Positions 10,561-24,340 of a DNA stretch of 64,000 nt are shown here, piece by piece (within the stretch, counting starts at the first letter, position 1; each line of letters opens with the position of its first letter). The position numbers were made by a program, and so were the translations under genes. Source of the stretch: Luzula sylvatica (Eukaryota; Streptophyta; Magnoliopsida; Poales; Juncaceae); NCBI GenBank assembly GCA_946800325.1, contig OX326959.1:2314501-2378500 (forward strand). The letters run 5' to 3'. The notes under the pieces were generated by a model. The model was not told where the DNA came from. It did no database searches and was given only the letters and a program-made list of their open reading frames with translations.

Positions 10561-13294
10561 TCTTTTTTTGGAAGAAAATCACAAAAAAAATTTCTTTTTT
10601 TGAACAAAACCACAATCTAATTTTTCTTTTTTTTTTAAGAAGACCACAAATTAATTTTCAATTTTTAAAGAAAACCACAAACTAATTTTTCTTTTTTTGA
10701 AGAAAACCACAAAAAAAATATTCTTTTTTTGAAGAAAACCAGAAACTAATTTTCTTTTTTTGAAGAAAACCACAAACTAATTTTTTTTTGAAGAAAACCA
10801 CAAACTAATTTTCTTTTTTTGAAGAAAACCACAAACTAATTTTTCTTTTTTTGAAGAAAACCACAACCTAATTTTCTTTTCTTGAAGAAAACCATAAACT
10901 AATTTTCTTTTCTTGAAGAAAACCACAAACTAATTTTCTTTTTGTGAAGAAAACCACAAACTAATTTTCTTTTTGTGAAGAAAACCACAAACTAATTTTA
11001 TTTTTTGAACAAAACCTCAAACTAATTTTCTTTTTTAGAAGAAAACCACAAACTAATTTTCTTTTTTTGAAGAAAACCACAGACTAGTTTTCTTTTTGTG
11101 AAGAAAACCACAAACTAATTTATTTTTTGAACAAAACTTCAAACTAATTTTCTTTTTGTGAAGAAAACCACAAATTAATTTCCTTTTTTTGAAGAAAACC
11201 ACAAACTAATTTTCTTTGTTTGAAGAAAACCACAAAGTAATTTTTCTCTTTTTGAAGAAAACAACAGACTAATTTTATTTTTGTTGAAGACAACCACAAA
11301 CTAATTTTCTTTTTTGAAGAAAACAACAAACTAATTTTCTATTTTTGAAGAAAACATCAAACTAATTTTCTTTTTTTGAAGAAAACCACAAACTAATTTT
11401 TCTTTTTTTGAAGAAAACCACAAACTAATTTTCTTTTTTTGAAGAAAACCCCAAACTAATTTTTTTTTTTTTGAAGAAAACCACATACTAATTTTCAATT
11501 TTTGAAGAAAACCACAAACTAATTTTTCTTTTTTTGAAGAAAACCACAAACAAATTTTTCTTTTTTTGAATAAAACCACAAACAAATTTTCTTTTTTTGA
11601 AGAAAACCAAAAACTGATATTTCTTTTTTCGAAAAAAAGCACAAACTAATTTTAGTTTTTGAGGAAAACCACAAACTAATTTTTTTTTTGTGAAGAAAAC
11701 CACAAATTAATTTTCTTTTTTTGAAGAAAACCACAAACTAATTTTATTTTTTAAAGAAAAGCACAACCTAATTTTCTTTTTTTGAAGAAAACCACAAACT
11801 AATTTTCTTTTTTTTAAGAAATCCACAAACTAATTTTCTTTTTGTGAAGAAAACCACAAATTAATTTTATTTTTTGAAGAAAACCACAAACTAATTTTCT
11901 TTTTGTGAAGAAAACCATAAATGTTTTTTTTTTTTTTGAAGAAAACCACAAACTAATTTTCTTTTTTTGAAGAAAAGCACAAAGTAATTTTTCTTTTTTT
12001 GAAGAAAACCACAAACTAATTTTCTTTATTTTGAAGAAAACCACACACTAATTTTCTTTTTTTGACCAAAACCACAAACTAATTTTATTTTTGAAGAAAA
12101 CCACAACCTAATTTTCTTTTTTTGAAGAAAACCACAAACTAATTTTCTTTTTTTGAAGAAATCCACAAATTAATTTTCTTTTTGTAAAGAAAACCACAAA
12201 CTAATTTTATTTTTTGAAGAAAACCACAAACTAATTTTCTTTTTGTGAAGAAAACCACAAATTAATTTTCTTTTTTTGAAGAAAACCACAAACTAATTTT
12301 ATTTTTTGAAGAAAACCAGAACCTAAATTTCTTTTTTTGAAGAAAACAACAAAGTAATTTTCTTTTTTTTAAGAAATCCACAAACTAATTTTCTTTTTGT
12401 GAAGAAAACCACAAATTAATTTTATTTTTTGAAGAAAACCACAAACTAATTTTCTTTTTGTGAAGAAAACCACAAATTAATTTTCTTTTTTTGAAGAAAA
12501 CTACAAACTAATTTTCTTTTTTTTGAAGAAAACCACAAACTAATTTTCTTTTTTTGAAGAAAACCACAAACTAATTTTCTTTTTTGAAGAAAACAACAAA
12601 CTAATTTTCTTTTTGTGAAGAAAATCACAAACTAATTTTCTTTTTTGAAGAAAACCACAAACTAATTTTCTTTTTGTGAAGAAAACCACAAATTAATTTT
12701 CTTTTTTTGAAGAAAACCACAAACTAATTTTCTTTGTTTGAAGAAAACCACAAACTAATTTTCTTTTTTGAAGAAAACTACAAACTAATTTTCTTTTTTT
12801 TGAAGAAAACCACAAACTAATTTTCTTTTTTTGAAGAAAACCACAAACTAATTTTCTTTTTTTAAGAAATCCACAAACTAATTTTCTTTTTGTGAAGAAA
12901 ACCACAAATTAATTTTATTTTTTGAAGAAAACCACAAACTAATTTTCTTTTTGTGAAGAAAACCACAAATTAATTTTCTTTTTTTGAAGAAAACTACAAA
13001 CTAATTTTCTTTTTTTTGAAGAAAACCACAAACTAATTTTCTTTTTTTGAAGAAAACCACAAACTAATTTTCTTTTTTGAAGAAAACAACAAACTAATTT
13101 TCTTTTTGTGAAGAAAATCACAAACTAATTTTCTTTTTTGAAGAAAACCACAAACTAATTTTCTTTTTGTGAAGAAAACCACAAATTAATTTTCTTTTTT
13201 TGAAGAAAACCACAAACTAATTTTCTTTGTTTGAAGAAAACCACAAAGTAATTTTTCTCTTTTCGAAGAAAACAACAAACTAATTTTCTTTTTT
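10561..13294 (+). repeat. Mixed monomer subarray
   Basis: Only satellite monomers are present. The portion from about 11,270 to 12,930 is a segmental paralogue of about 15,566-17,170. The portion 10,561-11,270 holds GTGAAG-type monomers, two TTCTTGAAG monomers near 10,880-10,920, and the TTTGTTTGAAG / AAAGTAATTTTTCTC pair near 11,220-11,250. That pair is the unmutated form of the later GCGC module. Confidence 0.8.
11270..12930 (+). repeat. Segmental copy B1 (offset about 4,296 bp from B2)
   Basis: Ordered landmarks match those at 15,566-17,170. They include CATACTAAT with TTTTCAATTTTTG, GAATAAAACC, CTGATATTTC, CCATAAAT (11,915 here, 16,211 there), TTGACCAAAACC, and CCAGAACCTAAATTTC (12,316 here, 16,519 there). 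The offset falls from 4,296 to about 4,203 between these marks, so copy B2 lacks about 93 bp, the length of three monomers. Confidence 0.82.
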
Positions 13295-14650
13295 TTTTAA
13301 GAAAACCACAAACTAATTTTCTTTATTTTGAAGAAAACCACAAACTAATTTTCTTTTTTTGAACAAAACCACAAACTAATTTTCTTTTTTGAAGAAAACC
13401 ACAAACTAATTTTCTTTTTGTGAAGAAAACCACAAATTAATTTTCTTTTTTTGAAGAAAACCCCAATCTAATTTTCTTTTTTTGAAGAAAACCTCAAAGT
13501 AATTTTTCTTTTTTTGAAGAAAACCACAAACTAATTTTCTTTTTTTTGAAGAAAACCACAAACTAATTTTCTTTTTTGAAGAAAACCACAAACTAATTTT
13601 CTTTTTTTGAAGAAAACCACAAACTAATTTTCTTTTTTCAAGAAAACCACAGACTAATTTTTCTTTTTTTTGAAGAAAACCACAAACTAATTTCTTTGTT
13701 TTCTGAAAACCACAAACTAATTTTCTTTTTTTGAAGAAAACCACAACCTAATTTTTCTTTTTTTGAAGAAAACCACAAACTAATTTTATTTTTTTGAAGG
13801 AAACCACAAACTAATTTTCTTTTTGTGAAGAAAACCAAAAACTAATTTTCAATTTTTGAAGAAAACCACAAACTAATTTTTCTTTTTTTGAAGAAAACCA
13901 CAAACAGATTTTTCTTTTTTTTGAAGAAAACCAGAAACTAATTTTCTTTTTTTGAAGAAAACCACAAACTAATTTTCTCTTTTTGAAGAAAACAACAGAC
14001 TAATTTTATTTTTGTTGAAGACAACCACAAACTAATTTTCTTTTTTGAAGAAAACAACAAACTAATTTTCTATTTTTGAAGAAAACCTCAAACTAATTTT
14101 CTTTTTTTGAAGAAAACCACAAACTAATTTTTCTTTTTTTGAAGAAAACCACAAACTAATTTTCTTTTTTTGAAGAAAACCACAAACTAATTTTTCTTTT
14201 TTTTGAAGAAAACCACATACTAATTTTCAATTTTTGAAGAAAACCACAAACTAATTTTTCTTTTTTTGAAGAAAACCACAAACAAATTTTTCTTTTTTTG
14301 AATAAAACCACAAACAAATTTTCTTTTTTTGAAGAAAACCACAAACTGATATTTCTTTTTTCGAAAAAAAGCACAAACTAATTTTAGTTTTTGAAGAAAA
14401 CCACAAACTAATTTTGTTTTTGTGAAGAAAACCACAAATTAATTTTCTTTTTTTGAAGAAAACCACAAACTAATTTTATTTTTTAAAGAAAAGCACAACC
14501 TAATTTTCTTTTTTTGAAGAAAACCACAAACTAATTTTCTTTTTTTTAAGAAATCCACAAACTAATTTTCTTTTTGTGAAGAAAACCACAAATTAATTTT
14601 ATTTTTTGAAGAAAACCACAAACTAATTTTCTTTTTGTGAAGAAAACCAC
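13295..14650 (+). repeat. Segmental copy C1 (1,562-1,564 bp offset)
   Basis: The monomer series starting TAAGAAAACC / TTTATTTTGAAG and running through CCCCAATC, TTTGTTTTCTGAAAACC, GAAGGAAACC, CAGATTTTTC, GAAGACAACC and the CATACTAAT monomer is repeated at 14,857-16,214. Agreement is close to complete. The few differences include CCTCAAAC near 14,086 against CCCCAAAC near 15,683, in neighbouring monomers. Confidence 0.87.
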
Positions 14651-14856
14651 AAATTAATTTTCTTTTTTTGAAGAAAACCACAAACTAATTTTCTTTGTTT
14701 GAAGAAAACCACAAAGTAATTTTTCTCTTTTCGAAGAAAACAACAAACTAATTTTCTTTTTTTTTTAAGAAGACCACAAACAATTTTTTTTTTTTTGAAA
14801 AAAACCACGAACTAATTTTCTTTTTTTGAAGAAAACCACAAAGTAATTTTTTTTTT

Positions 14857-16214
14857 TTTTAAGAAAACCACAAACTAATTTTCTTTATTTTGAAGAAAAC
14901 CACAAACTAATTTTCTTTTTTTGAACAAAACCACAAACTAATTTTCTTTTTTGAAGAAAACCACAAACTAATTTTCTTTTTGTGAAGAAAACCACAAATT
15001 AATTTTCTTTTTTTGAAGAAAACCCCAATCTAATTTTCTTTTTTTGAAGAAAACCTCAAAGTAATTTTTCTTTTTTTGAAGAAAACCACAAACTAATTTT
15101 ATTTTTTTTGAAGAAAACCACAAACTAATTTTCTTTTTTGAAGAAAACCACAAACTAATTTTCTTTTTTTGAAGAAAACCACAAACTAATTTTCTTTTTT
15201 CAAGAAAACCACAGACTAATTTTTCTTTTTTTTGAAGAAAACCACAAACTAATTTCTTTGTTTTCTGAAAACCACAAACTAATTTTCTTTTTTTGAAGAA
15301 AACCACAACCTAATTTTTCTTTTTTTGAAGAAAACCACAAACTAATTTTATTTTTTTGAAGGAAACCACAAACTAATTTTCTTTTTGTGAAGAAAACCAA
15401 AAACTAATTTTCAATTTTTGAAGAAAACCACAAACTAATTTTTCTTTTTTTGGACGAAAACCACAAACAGATTTTTCTTTTTTTTTGAAGAAAACCAGAA
15501 ACTAATTTTCTTTTTTTGAAGAAAACCACAAACTAATTTTCTCTTTTTGAAGAAAACAACAGACTAATTTTATTTTTGTTGAAGACAACCACAAACTAAT
15601 TTTCTTTTTTGAAGAAAACAACAAACTAATTTTCTATTTTTGAAGAAAACCTCAAACTAATTTTCTTTTTTTGAAGAAAACCCCAAACTAATTTTTCTTT
15701 TTTTGAAGAAAACCACAAACTAATTTTCTTTTTTTGAAGAAAACCACAAACTAATTTTTCTTTTTTTTGAAGAAAACCACATACTAATTTTCAATTTTTG
15801 AAGAAAACCACAAACTAATTTTTCTTTTTTTGAAGAAAACCACAAACAAATTTTTCTTTTTTTGAATAAAACCACAAACAAATTTTCTTTTTTTGAAGAA
15901 AACCACAAACTGATATTTCTTTTTTCGAAAAAAAGCACAAACTAATTTTAGTTTTTGAAGAAAACCACAAACTAATTTTGTTTTTGTGAAGAAAACCACA
16001 AATTAATTTTCTTTTTTTGAAGAAAACCACAAACTAATTTTATTTTTTAAAGAAAAGCACAACCTAATTTTCTTTTTTTGAAGAAAACCACAAACTAATT
16101 TTCTTTTTTTTAAGAAATCCACAAACTAATTTTCTTTTTGTGAAGAAAACCACAAATTAATTTTATTTTTTGAAGAAAACCACAAACTAATTTTCTTTTT
16201 GTGAAGAAAACCAT
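14857..16214 (+). repeat. Segmental copy C2
   Basis: This is the second copy of 13,295-14,650. The offset changes from 1,562 to 1,564 bp inside the segment, which fits T-tract slippage plus a GGACGAAAACC change near 15,450. The match ends at about 16,214, where this copy enters a CATAAATTT monomer that copy C1 lacks. Confidence 0.87.
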
Positions 16215-17170
16215 AAATTTTTTTTTTTTTTTGAAGAAAACCACAAACTAATTTTCTTTTTTTGAAGAAAAGCACAAAGTAATTTTTCTTTTTTTGAAGA
16301 AAACCACAAACTAATTTTCTTTATTTTGAAGAAAACCACACACTAATTTTCTTTTTTTGACCAAAACCACAAACTAATTTTATTTTTGAAGAAAACCACA
16401 ACCTAATTTTCTTTTTTTGAAGAAAACCACAAACTAATTTTCTTTTTTTGAAGAAATCCACAAATTAATTTTCTTTTTTTGAAGAAAACCACAAACTAAT
16501 TTTATTTTTTGAAGAAAACCAGAACCTAAATTTCTTTTTTTGAAGAAAACAACAAAGTAATTTTCTTTTTTTTAAGAAATCCACAAACTAATTTTCTTTT
16601 TGTGAAGAAAACCACAAATTAATTTTATTTTTTGAAGAAAACCACAAACTAATTTTATTTTTGTGAAGAAAACCACAAATTAATTTTCTTTTTTTGAAGA
16701 AAACTACAAACTAATTTTCTTTTTTTTGAAGAAAACCACAAACTAATTTTCTTTTTTTGAAGAAAACCACAAACTAATTTTCTTTTTTGAAGAAAACCAC
16801 AAACTAATTTTCTTTTTGTGAAGAAAATCACAAACTAATTTTCTTTTTTGAAGAAACCCACAAACTAATTTTCTTTTTGTGAAGAAAACCACAAATTAAT
16901 TTTCTTTTTTTGAAGAAAACCACAAACTAATTTTCTTTGTTTGAAGAAAACCACAAAGTAATTTTTCTCTTTTCGAAGAAAACAACAAACTAATTTTCTT
17001 TTTTTTGAAGAAAACCACAAACTAATTTTCTTTTTTGAAGAAAACTACAAACTAATTTTCTTTTTTTTGAAGAAAACCACAAACTAATTTTCTTTTTTTG
17101 AAGAAAACCACAAACTAATTTTCTTTTTTGAAGAAAACCACAAACTAATTTTCTTTTTGTGAAGAAAATC
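15566..17170 (+). repeat. Segmental copy B2
   Basis: This is the paralogue of 11,270-12,930. It lacks about 93 bp (three monomers) between the TTGACCAAAACC monomer and the CCAGAACC monomer. It overlaps the second copy of the 1,562-bp duplication (14,857-16,214), which shows that successive duplications were superimposed. Confidence 0.8.
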
Positions 17171-17459
17171 ACAAACTAATTTTCTTTTTTGAAGAAAACC
17201 ACAAACTAATTTTCTTTTTGTGAAGAAAACCACAAATTAATTTTCTTTTTTTGAAGAAAACCACAAACTAATTTTCTTTGTTTGAAGAAAACCACAAAGT
17301 AATTTTTCTCTTTTTGAAGAAAACAACAAACTAATTTTCTTTTTTTTGAAGAAAACCACAAACTAATTTTCTTTTTTGAAGAAAACAACAAAGTAATTTT
17401 CTTTTTTTGAAGAAAACAACAAACTAATTTTCTTTTCGTGAAGAAAACCACAAACTAAT

Positions 17460-18345
17460 TTTTCTTTTTTTTAAGAAAACCACAAACTAATTTTCTTTTT
17501 TTGAAGAAATTCAAAAAAAACATATTTCTTTTTTTGAAGAAGACCACAAACAATTTTTTTTTTTTTTAAAAAAACCACGAACTAATTTTCTTTTTTTGAA
17601 GAAAACCACAAAGTAATTTTTTTTTTTTAAGAAAACCACAAACTAATTTTCTTTATTTTGAAGAAAACCACAAACTAATTTTCTTTTTTTGAACAAAACC
17701 ACAAACTAATTTTCTTTTTTGAAGAAAACCACAAACTAATTTTCTTTTTGTGAAGAAAAACACAAATTAATTTTCTTTTTTTGAAGAAAACCCCAAACTA
17801 ATTTTCTTTTTTTGAAGAAAACCTCAAAGTAATTTTTCTTTTTTTGAAGAAAACCACAAACTAATTTTCTTTTTTTTGAAGAAAACCACAAACTAATTTT
17901 CTTTTTTGAAGAAAACCACAAACTAATTTTCTTTTTTTGAAGAAAACCACAAACTAATTTTCTTTTTTCAAGAAAACCACAGACTAATTTTTCTTTTTTT
18001 TGAAGAAAACCACAAACTAATTTCTTTGTTTGCTGAAAACCACAAACTAATTTTCTTTTTTTGAAGAAAACCACAACCTAATTTTTCTTTTTTTGAAGAA
18101 AACCACAAACTAATTTTATTTTTTTGAAGGAAACCACAAACTAATTTTCTTTTTGTGAAGAAAACCAAAAACTAATTTTCAATTTTTGAAGAAAACCACA
18201 AACTAATTTCTTTTTTTTTGAAGAAAACCACAAACAGATTTTTCTTTTTTTTGAAGAAAACCAGAAACTAATTTTCTTTTTTTGAAGAAAACCACAAACT
18301 AATTTTTTTTTTAAGAAAACCACTAACTAATTTTTTTTTTTTGAA
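17460..18345 (+). repeat. Segmental copy D1 (2,798-bp offset)
   Basis: Landmarks CATATTTC (17,521), CACGAAC, the TTTGTTTGCTGAAAACC monomer, GAAGGAAACC, CAGATTTTTC and CCACTAAC (18,320) recur at the same spacing 2,798 bp downstream. Part of this series is also shared with 13,406-13,900 at an offset of 4,330 bp. Confidence 0.82.
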
Positions 18346-20257
18346 GAAAACCACAAACTAATTTTCTTTTTTTGAAGAAAACCACAAACTTATTTTCTTT
18401 TTTTTAAGAAATCCACAAACTAATTTTCTTTTTGTGAAGAAAACCTCAAATTAATTTTCTTTTTTTGAAGAAAACTACAAACTAATTTTCTTTTTTTGTA
18501 GAAAAACACAAAGTAATTTTTCTTATTTCGAAGAAAACCACAAACTAATTTTATTTGTTTTGAAGAAAACCACAAACTAATTTTCTTTTTTGAAGAAAAC
18601 CACAAACTAATTTTCTTTTTTTGAGGAAAACCACAAACTAATTTTCTTTTTTCAAGAAAACAACAAACTAATTTTTCTTTTTTTGAAGAAATCCACAAAC
18701 TAGTTTTCTTTTTTTGAAGAAAACCAAAAACTAATTTTCTTTTTTTGAAGAAAACCACAAAATAAATTATTTTTTTGAAGAAAACCACAAACAAATTTTA
18801 TTTTTTTGAAGAAAACCACAAACTATTTTTCTTTTTTTGAAGTAAACCACAACCTAATTTTTTTTTTTGAAGAAAACCACAAACTAATTTTTTTTTTTTT
18901 GAAGAAAACCACAAACTAATTTTCTTTTTGCGAAGAAAACCACAAACTAATTTATTTTTTTAAGAAAACCAAAAACTAATTTTCTTTTTGTGAACAAAAC
19001 CACAAATTAATTTTCTTTTTTTGAAGAAAACCGCAAACTAATTTTCTTTGTTTGAAGAAAACCAAAAAGTAATTTTTCTCTTTTTGAAGAAAACAACAAA
19101 TTAATTTTCTTTTTTTTGAAGAAAACCACAAACTAATTTTCTTTTTTGAAGAAAACAACAAACTAATTTTCTTTTTTTGAAGAAAACCACAAACTATTTT
19201 TTTCTTTTTTTCAAGAAAACCACAAACTAATTTTCTTTTTTTGAAGAAAATCACAAAAACATATTTCTTTTTTTTAAGAACACCACAAACTAATTTTTCT
19301 TTTTTTTTGAAGAAAACCACATACTAATTTTCAATTTTTGAAGAAAACCACAAACTAATTTTTCTTTGTTTGAAGAAAACCACAAACAAATTTTTCTTTT
19401 TTTGAAGAAAACCAGAAACTAATTTTCTTTCTCTGAAGAAAACCACAAACTAATTTTTTTTTTGAAGAAAACCACAAACAAATTTTCTTTTTTTGAAGAA
19501 AACCACAAACTGATTTTTCTTTTTTCGAAAAAAACCACAAACTAATTTTATTTTTTGAAGAAAACCACAAACTAATTTTCTTTTTGTGAAGAAAACCACA
19601 AATTAATTTTCTTTTTTTGAAGAAAACCACAAACTAATTTTATTTTTTGAAGAAAACCAGAACCTAAATTTCTTTTTTTGAAGAAAACCACAAAGTAATT
19701 TTCTTTTTTTTAAGAAATTCACAAACTAATTTTCTTTTTGTGAAGAAAACCACAAATTAATTTTATTTTTTGAAGAAAACCAGAAACTAATTTTCTTTTT
19801 GTGAAGAAAACCACAAATTAATTTTCTTTTTTTGAAGAAAACTACAAACTAATTTTCTTTTTTTTGAAGAAAACCACAAACTAATTTTCTTTTTTTGAGG
19901 AAACCACAAACTAATTTTCTTTTTTGAAGAAAACCACAAACTAATTTTCTTTTTGTGAAGAAAATCACAAACTAATTTTCTTTTTTGAAGAAAACCACAA
20001 ACTAATTTTCTTTTTGTGAAGAAAACCACAAATTAATTTTCTTTTTTTGAAGAAAACCACAAACTAATTTTCTTTGTTTGAAGAAAACCACAAAGTAATT
20101 TTTCTCTTTTTGAAGAAAACAACAAACTAATTTTCTTTTTTTTTGAAGAAAACCACAAACTAATTTTCTATTTTGAAGAAAACAACAAACTAATTTTTCT
20201 TTTTTTGAAGAAGACAACAAACTAATTTTCTTTTCGTGAAGAAAACCACAAACTAAT
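18346..20257 (+). repeat. Monomer patchwork between D1 and D2
   Basis: Satellite monomers only. There are stretches shared with other blocks: a CATACTAAT-class run from about 19,320, a CACAAAAACATATTTC monomer near 19,250, and a CCAGAACCTAAATTTC monomer near 19,657. No single long unit accounts for the block, and nothing other than monomers is visible. Confidence 0.75.
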
Positions 20258-21143
20258 TTTTTTTTTTTTGAAGAAAACCACAAACTAATTTTCTTTTTTT
20301 GAAGAAATTCAGAAAAAACATATTTCTTTTTTTGAAGAAGACCACAAACAATTTTTTTTTTTTGAAAAAAACCACGAACTAATTTTCTTTTTTTGAAGAA
20401 AACCACAAAGTAATTTTTTTTTTTTTAAGAAAACCACAAACTAATTTTCTTTATTTTGAAGAAAACCACAAACTAATTTTCTTTTTTTGAACAAAACCAC
20501 AAACTAATTTTCTTTTTTGAAGAAAACCACAAACTAATTTTCTTTTTGTGAAGAAAACCACAAATTAATTTTCTTTTTTTGAAGAAAACCCCAGTCTAAT
20601 TTTCTTTTTTTGAAGAAAACCTCAAAGTAATTTTTCTTTTTTTGAAGAAAACCACAAACTAATTTTCTTTTTTTTGAAGAAAACCACAAACTAATTTTCT
20701 TTTTTGAAGAAAACCACAAACTAATTTTCTTTTTTTGAAGAAAACCACAAACTAATTTTCTTTTTTCAAGAAAACCACAGACTAATTTTTCTTTTTTTTG
20801 AAGAAAACCACAAACTAATTTCTTTGTTTTCTGAAAACCACAAACTAATTTTCTTTTTTTGAAGAAAACCACAACCTAATTTTTCTTTTTTTGAAGAAAA
20901 CCACAAACTAATTTTATTTTTTTGAAGGAAACCACAAACTAATTTTCTTTTTGTGAAGAAAACCAAAAACTAATTTTCAATTTTTGAAGAAAACCACAAA
21001 CTAATTTTTCTTTTTTTGAAGAAAACCACAAACAGATTTTTCTTTTTTTTGAAGAAAACCAGAAACTAATTTTCTTTTTTTGAAGAAAACCACACACTAA
21101 TTTTTTTTTTAAGAAAACCACTAACTAATTTTTTTTTTTTGAT
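20258..21143 (+). repeat. Segmental copy D2
   Basis: This is the second copy of 17,460-18,345, with CATATTTC at 20,319 and CCACTAAC at 21,118. It differs at TTTGTTTTCTG (against TTTGTTTGCTG) and CCCCAGTC (against CCCCAAAC). Confidence 0.82.
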
Positions 21144-22740
21144 GAAAACCACAAACTAATTTTCTTTTTTTGAAGAAAACCTCAAACTAATTTTCTTTTT
21201 TTGAAGAAAACCGCAAACTAATTTTTCTTTTTTTGAAGAAAACCACAAACTAATTTTCTTTTTTTGATGAAAACCACAAACTAATTTTTCTTTTTTTTGA
21301 AGAAAACCACATACTAATTTTCAACTTTTGAAGAAAACCAGAAACTAATTTTCTTTTTTTGAAGAAAACCTCAAAGTAATTTTTCTTTTTTTGAAGAAAA
21401 CCACAAACTAATTTTCTTTTTTTTGAAGAAAACCACAAATTAATTTTCTTTTTTTGAAGAAAACCCCAAACTAATTTTCTTTTTTTGAAGAAAACCTCAA
21501 AGTAATTTTTCTTTTTTTGAAGAAAACCACAAACTAATTTTCTTTTTTTTGAAGAAAACCACAAACTAATTTTCTTTTTTGAAGAAAACCACAAACTAAT
21601 TTTCTTTTTTTGAAGAAAACCACAAACTAATTTTCTTTTTTCAAGAAAACCACAGACTAATTTTTCTTTTTTTTGAAGAAAACCACAAACTAATTTCTTT
21701 GTTTGCTGAAAACCACAAACGAATTTTCTTTTTTTGAAGAAAACCACAACCTAATTTTTCTTTTTTTGAAGAAAACCACAAACTAATTTTATTTTTTTGA
21801 AGGAAACCACAAACTAATTTTCTTTTTGTGAAGAAAACCAAAAACTAATTTTAAATTTTTGAAGAAAACCACAAACTAATTTTTCTTTTTTTGAAGAAAA
21901 CCACAAACAGATTTTTCTTTTTTTTGAAGAAAACCAGAAACTAATTTTCTTTTTTTGAAGAAAACCCCACACTAATTTTTTTTTTTAAGAAAACCACTAA
22001 CTAATTTTTTTTTTTTGATGAAAACCACAAACTAATTTTCTTTTTTTGAAGAAAACCTCAAACTAATTTTCTTTTTTTGAAGAAAACCGCAAACTAATTT
22101 TTCTTTTTTTGAAGAAAACCACAAACTAATTTTCTTTTTTTGATGAAAACCACAAACTAATTTTTCTTTTTTTTGAAGAAAACCACATACTAATTTTCAA
22201 CTTTTGAAGAAAACCACAAACTAATTTTCTTTTTTTGAAGAAAACCTCAAAGTAATTTTTCTTTTTTTGAAGAAAACCACAAACTAATTTTCTTTTTTTT
22301 GAAGAAAACCACAAATTAATTTTCTTTTTTTGAAGAAAACCCCAAACTAATTTTCTTTTTTTGAAGAAAACCTCAAAGTAATTTTTCTTTTTTTGAAGAA
22401 AACCACAAACTAATTTTCTTTTTTTTGAAGAAAACCACAAACTAATTTTCTTTTTTTGAAGAAAACCACAAACTAATTTTCTTTTTTTTGAAGAAAAACA
22501 CAAACTAATTTCTTTGTTTGCTGAAAACCACAAACTAATTTTCTTTTTTTGAAGAAAACCACAACCTAATTTTTCTTTTTTTGAAGAAAACCACAAACTA
22601 ATTTTATTTTTTTCAAGGAAACCACAAACTAATTTTCTTTTTGTGAAGAAAACCAAAAACTAATTTTCAATTTTTGAAGAAAACCACAAACTAATTTTTA
22701 TTTTTTTGAAGAAAACCACAAACAGATTTTTCTTTTTTTT
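21051..22740 (+). repeat. Tandem pair of about 875 and 815 bp
   Basis: The CCAGAAAC monomer after CAGATTTTTC lies at 21,051, 21,926 and 22,741. The spacings of 875 and 815 bp differ by about two monomers. Each unit carries the CCACTAAC, GATGAAAACC and GAAGGAAACC-class (AAGGAAACC) marks. The CATACTAAT monomer with TTTTCAACTTTTG is in the first two (21,311 and 22,187), and a third partial unit follows. The longest minus-strand frame here (22,126-22,656) is an artefact of this regularity. Confidence 0.82.
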
Positions 22741-23039
22741 GAAGAAAACCAGAAACTAATTTTCTTTTTTTGAAGAAAACCGCAAACTAATTTTTTTTTT
22801 TAAGAAAACCACTAACTAATTTTTTTTTTTTGAAGAAAACCACAAACTAATTTTCTTTTTTTGAAGAAAACCTCAAATTAATTTTCTTTTTTTGAAGAAA
22901 ACTGCAAACTAATTTTTCTTTTTTTGAAGGAAACCACAAACTAATTTTCTTTTTTTGATGAAAACCACAAACTAATTTTTCTTTTTTTTGAAGAAAACCA
23001 CAACCTAATTTTCTTTTTTTGAAGAAAATCACAAACTAA

Positions 23040-24340
23040 TTTTCTTTTTTTGAAGAAATCCACAAACTAATTTTCTTTTTGTGAAGAAAACCACAAAGTA
23101 ATTTTATTTTTTGAAGAAAACCACAAACTAATTTTCTTTTTGCGAAGAAAACCACAAATTAATTTTCTTTTTTTGAAGAAAACCACAAACTAATTTTCTT
23201 TTTTTGAAGAAAACCACAAAGTAATTTTTCTTTTTTTGAAGAAAACAACAAACTAATTTTATTTTTTTGAAGAAAACCACAGACTAATTTTCTTTTTGTG
23301 AAGAAAATCACACACAAATTTTCTTTTTTTGAAGAAAACCACAAACTAATTTTCTTTTTTTGAAGAAAACCACAAAGTAATTTTTCTTTTTTTGAAGAAA
23401 GCCACAAACTAATTATCTTTTTTTTGAAGAAAACCAGAAACTAATTTTTTTTTTTTAAGAAAACCACAAATTAGTTTTCTTTTTTTTTAATAAAACCACA
23501 AACTAATTTTTCTTTTTTTGAAGAAAACCACAACCTAATTTTCTTTTTTTGAAGAAAACCACAAACTAATTTTTCTTTTTTCGAAGAAAACCACAAACTA
23601 ATTTTATTTTTTGAAGAAAACCACAAACTAATTTTCTTTTTGTGAAGAAAACCACAAATTAATTTTCTTTTTTTGAACAAAACCACAAACTAATTTTATT
23701 TTTTGAAGAAAACCACAACCTAATTTTCTTTTTTTGAAGAAAACCACAAACTAATTTTCTTTTTTTGAAGAAATCCACAAACTAATTTTCTTTTTGTGAA
23801 GAAAACCACAAACTAATTTTATTTTTTGAAGAAAACCACAAACTAATTTTCTTTTTGCGAAGAAAACCACAAATTAATTTTCTTTTTTTGAAGAAAACCA
23901 CAAACTAATTTTCTTTTTTTGAAGAAAACCACAAAGAAATTTTTCTTTTTTTGAAGAAAACAACAAACTAATTTTCTTTTTTTTTGAAGAAAACCACAAA
24001 CTAATTTTCTTTTTTGAAGAAAACCACAAACTAATTTTCTTTTTTTGAATAAAACCACAAACTAATTTTCTTTTTTCAAGAAAACCACAAACTAATTTTT
24101 CTTTTTTTGAAGAAAACCACAAACTAATTTTCTTTTTTTGAAGAAAACCACAAACTATTTTTTCTTTTTTTGAAGAAAACCACAAACTAATTTTATTTTT
24201 TTGAAGAAAACCACAGACTAATTTTCTTTTTGTGAAGAAAATCACACACAAATTTTCTTTTTTTGAAGAAAACCACAAACTAATTTTCTTTTTTTGAGGA
24301 AAACCACAAAGTAATTTTTCTTTTTTTGAAGAATGCCACA
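23040..24340 (+). repeat. Tandem segment with 715-bp offset changing to 934 bp
   Basis: A monomer with TTTTTGCGAAG occurs at 23,141 and 23,856, an offset of 715 bp. A later monomer with ATCACACACAAATT occurs at 23,307 and 24,241, an offset of 934 bp. The second copy has therefore gained about 219 bp, or seven monomers, between these marks. The gained monomers include a TTTTTTCAAG monomer also found elsewhere. Confidence 0.78.
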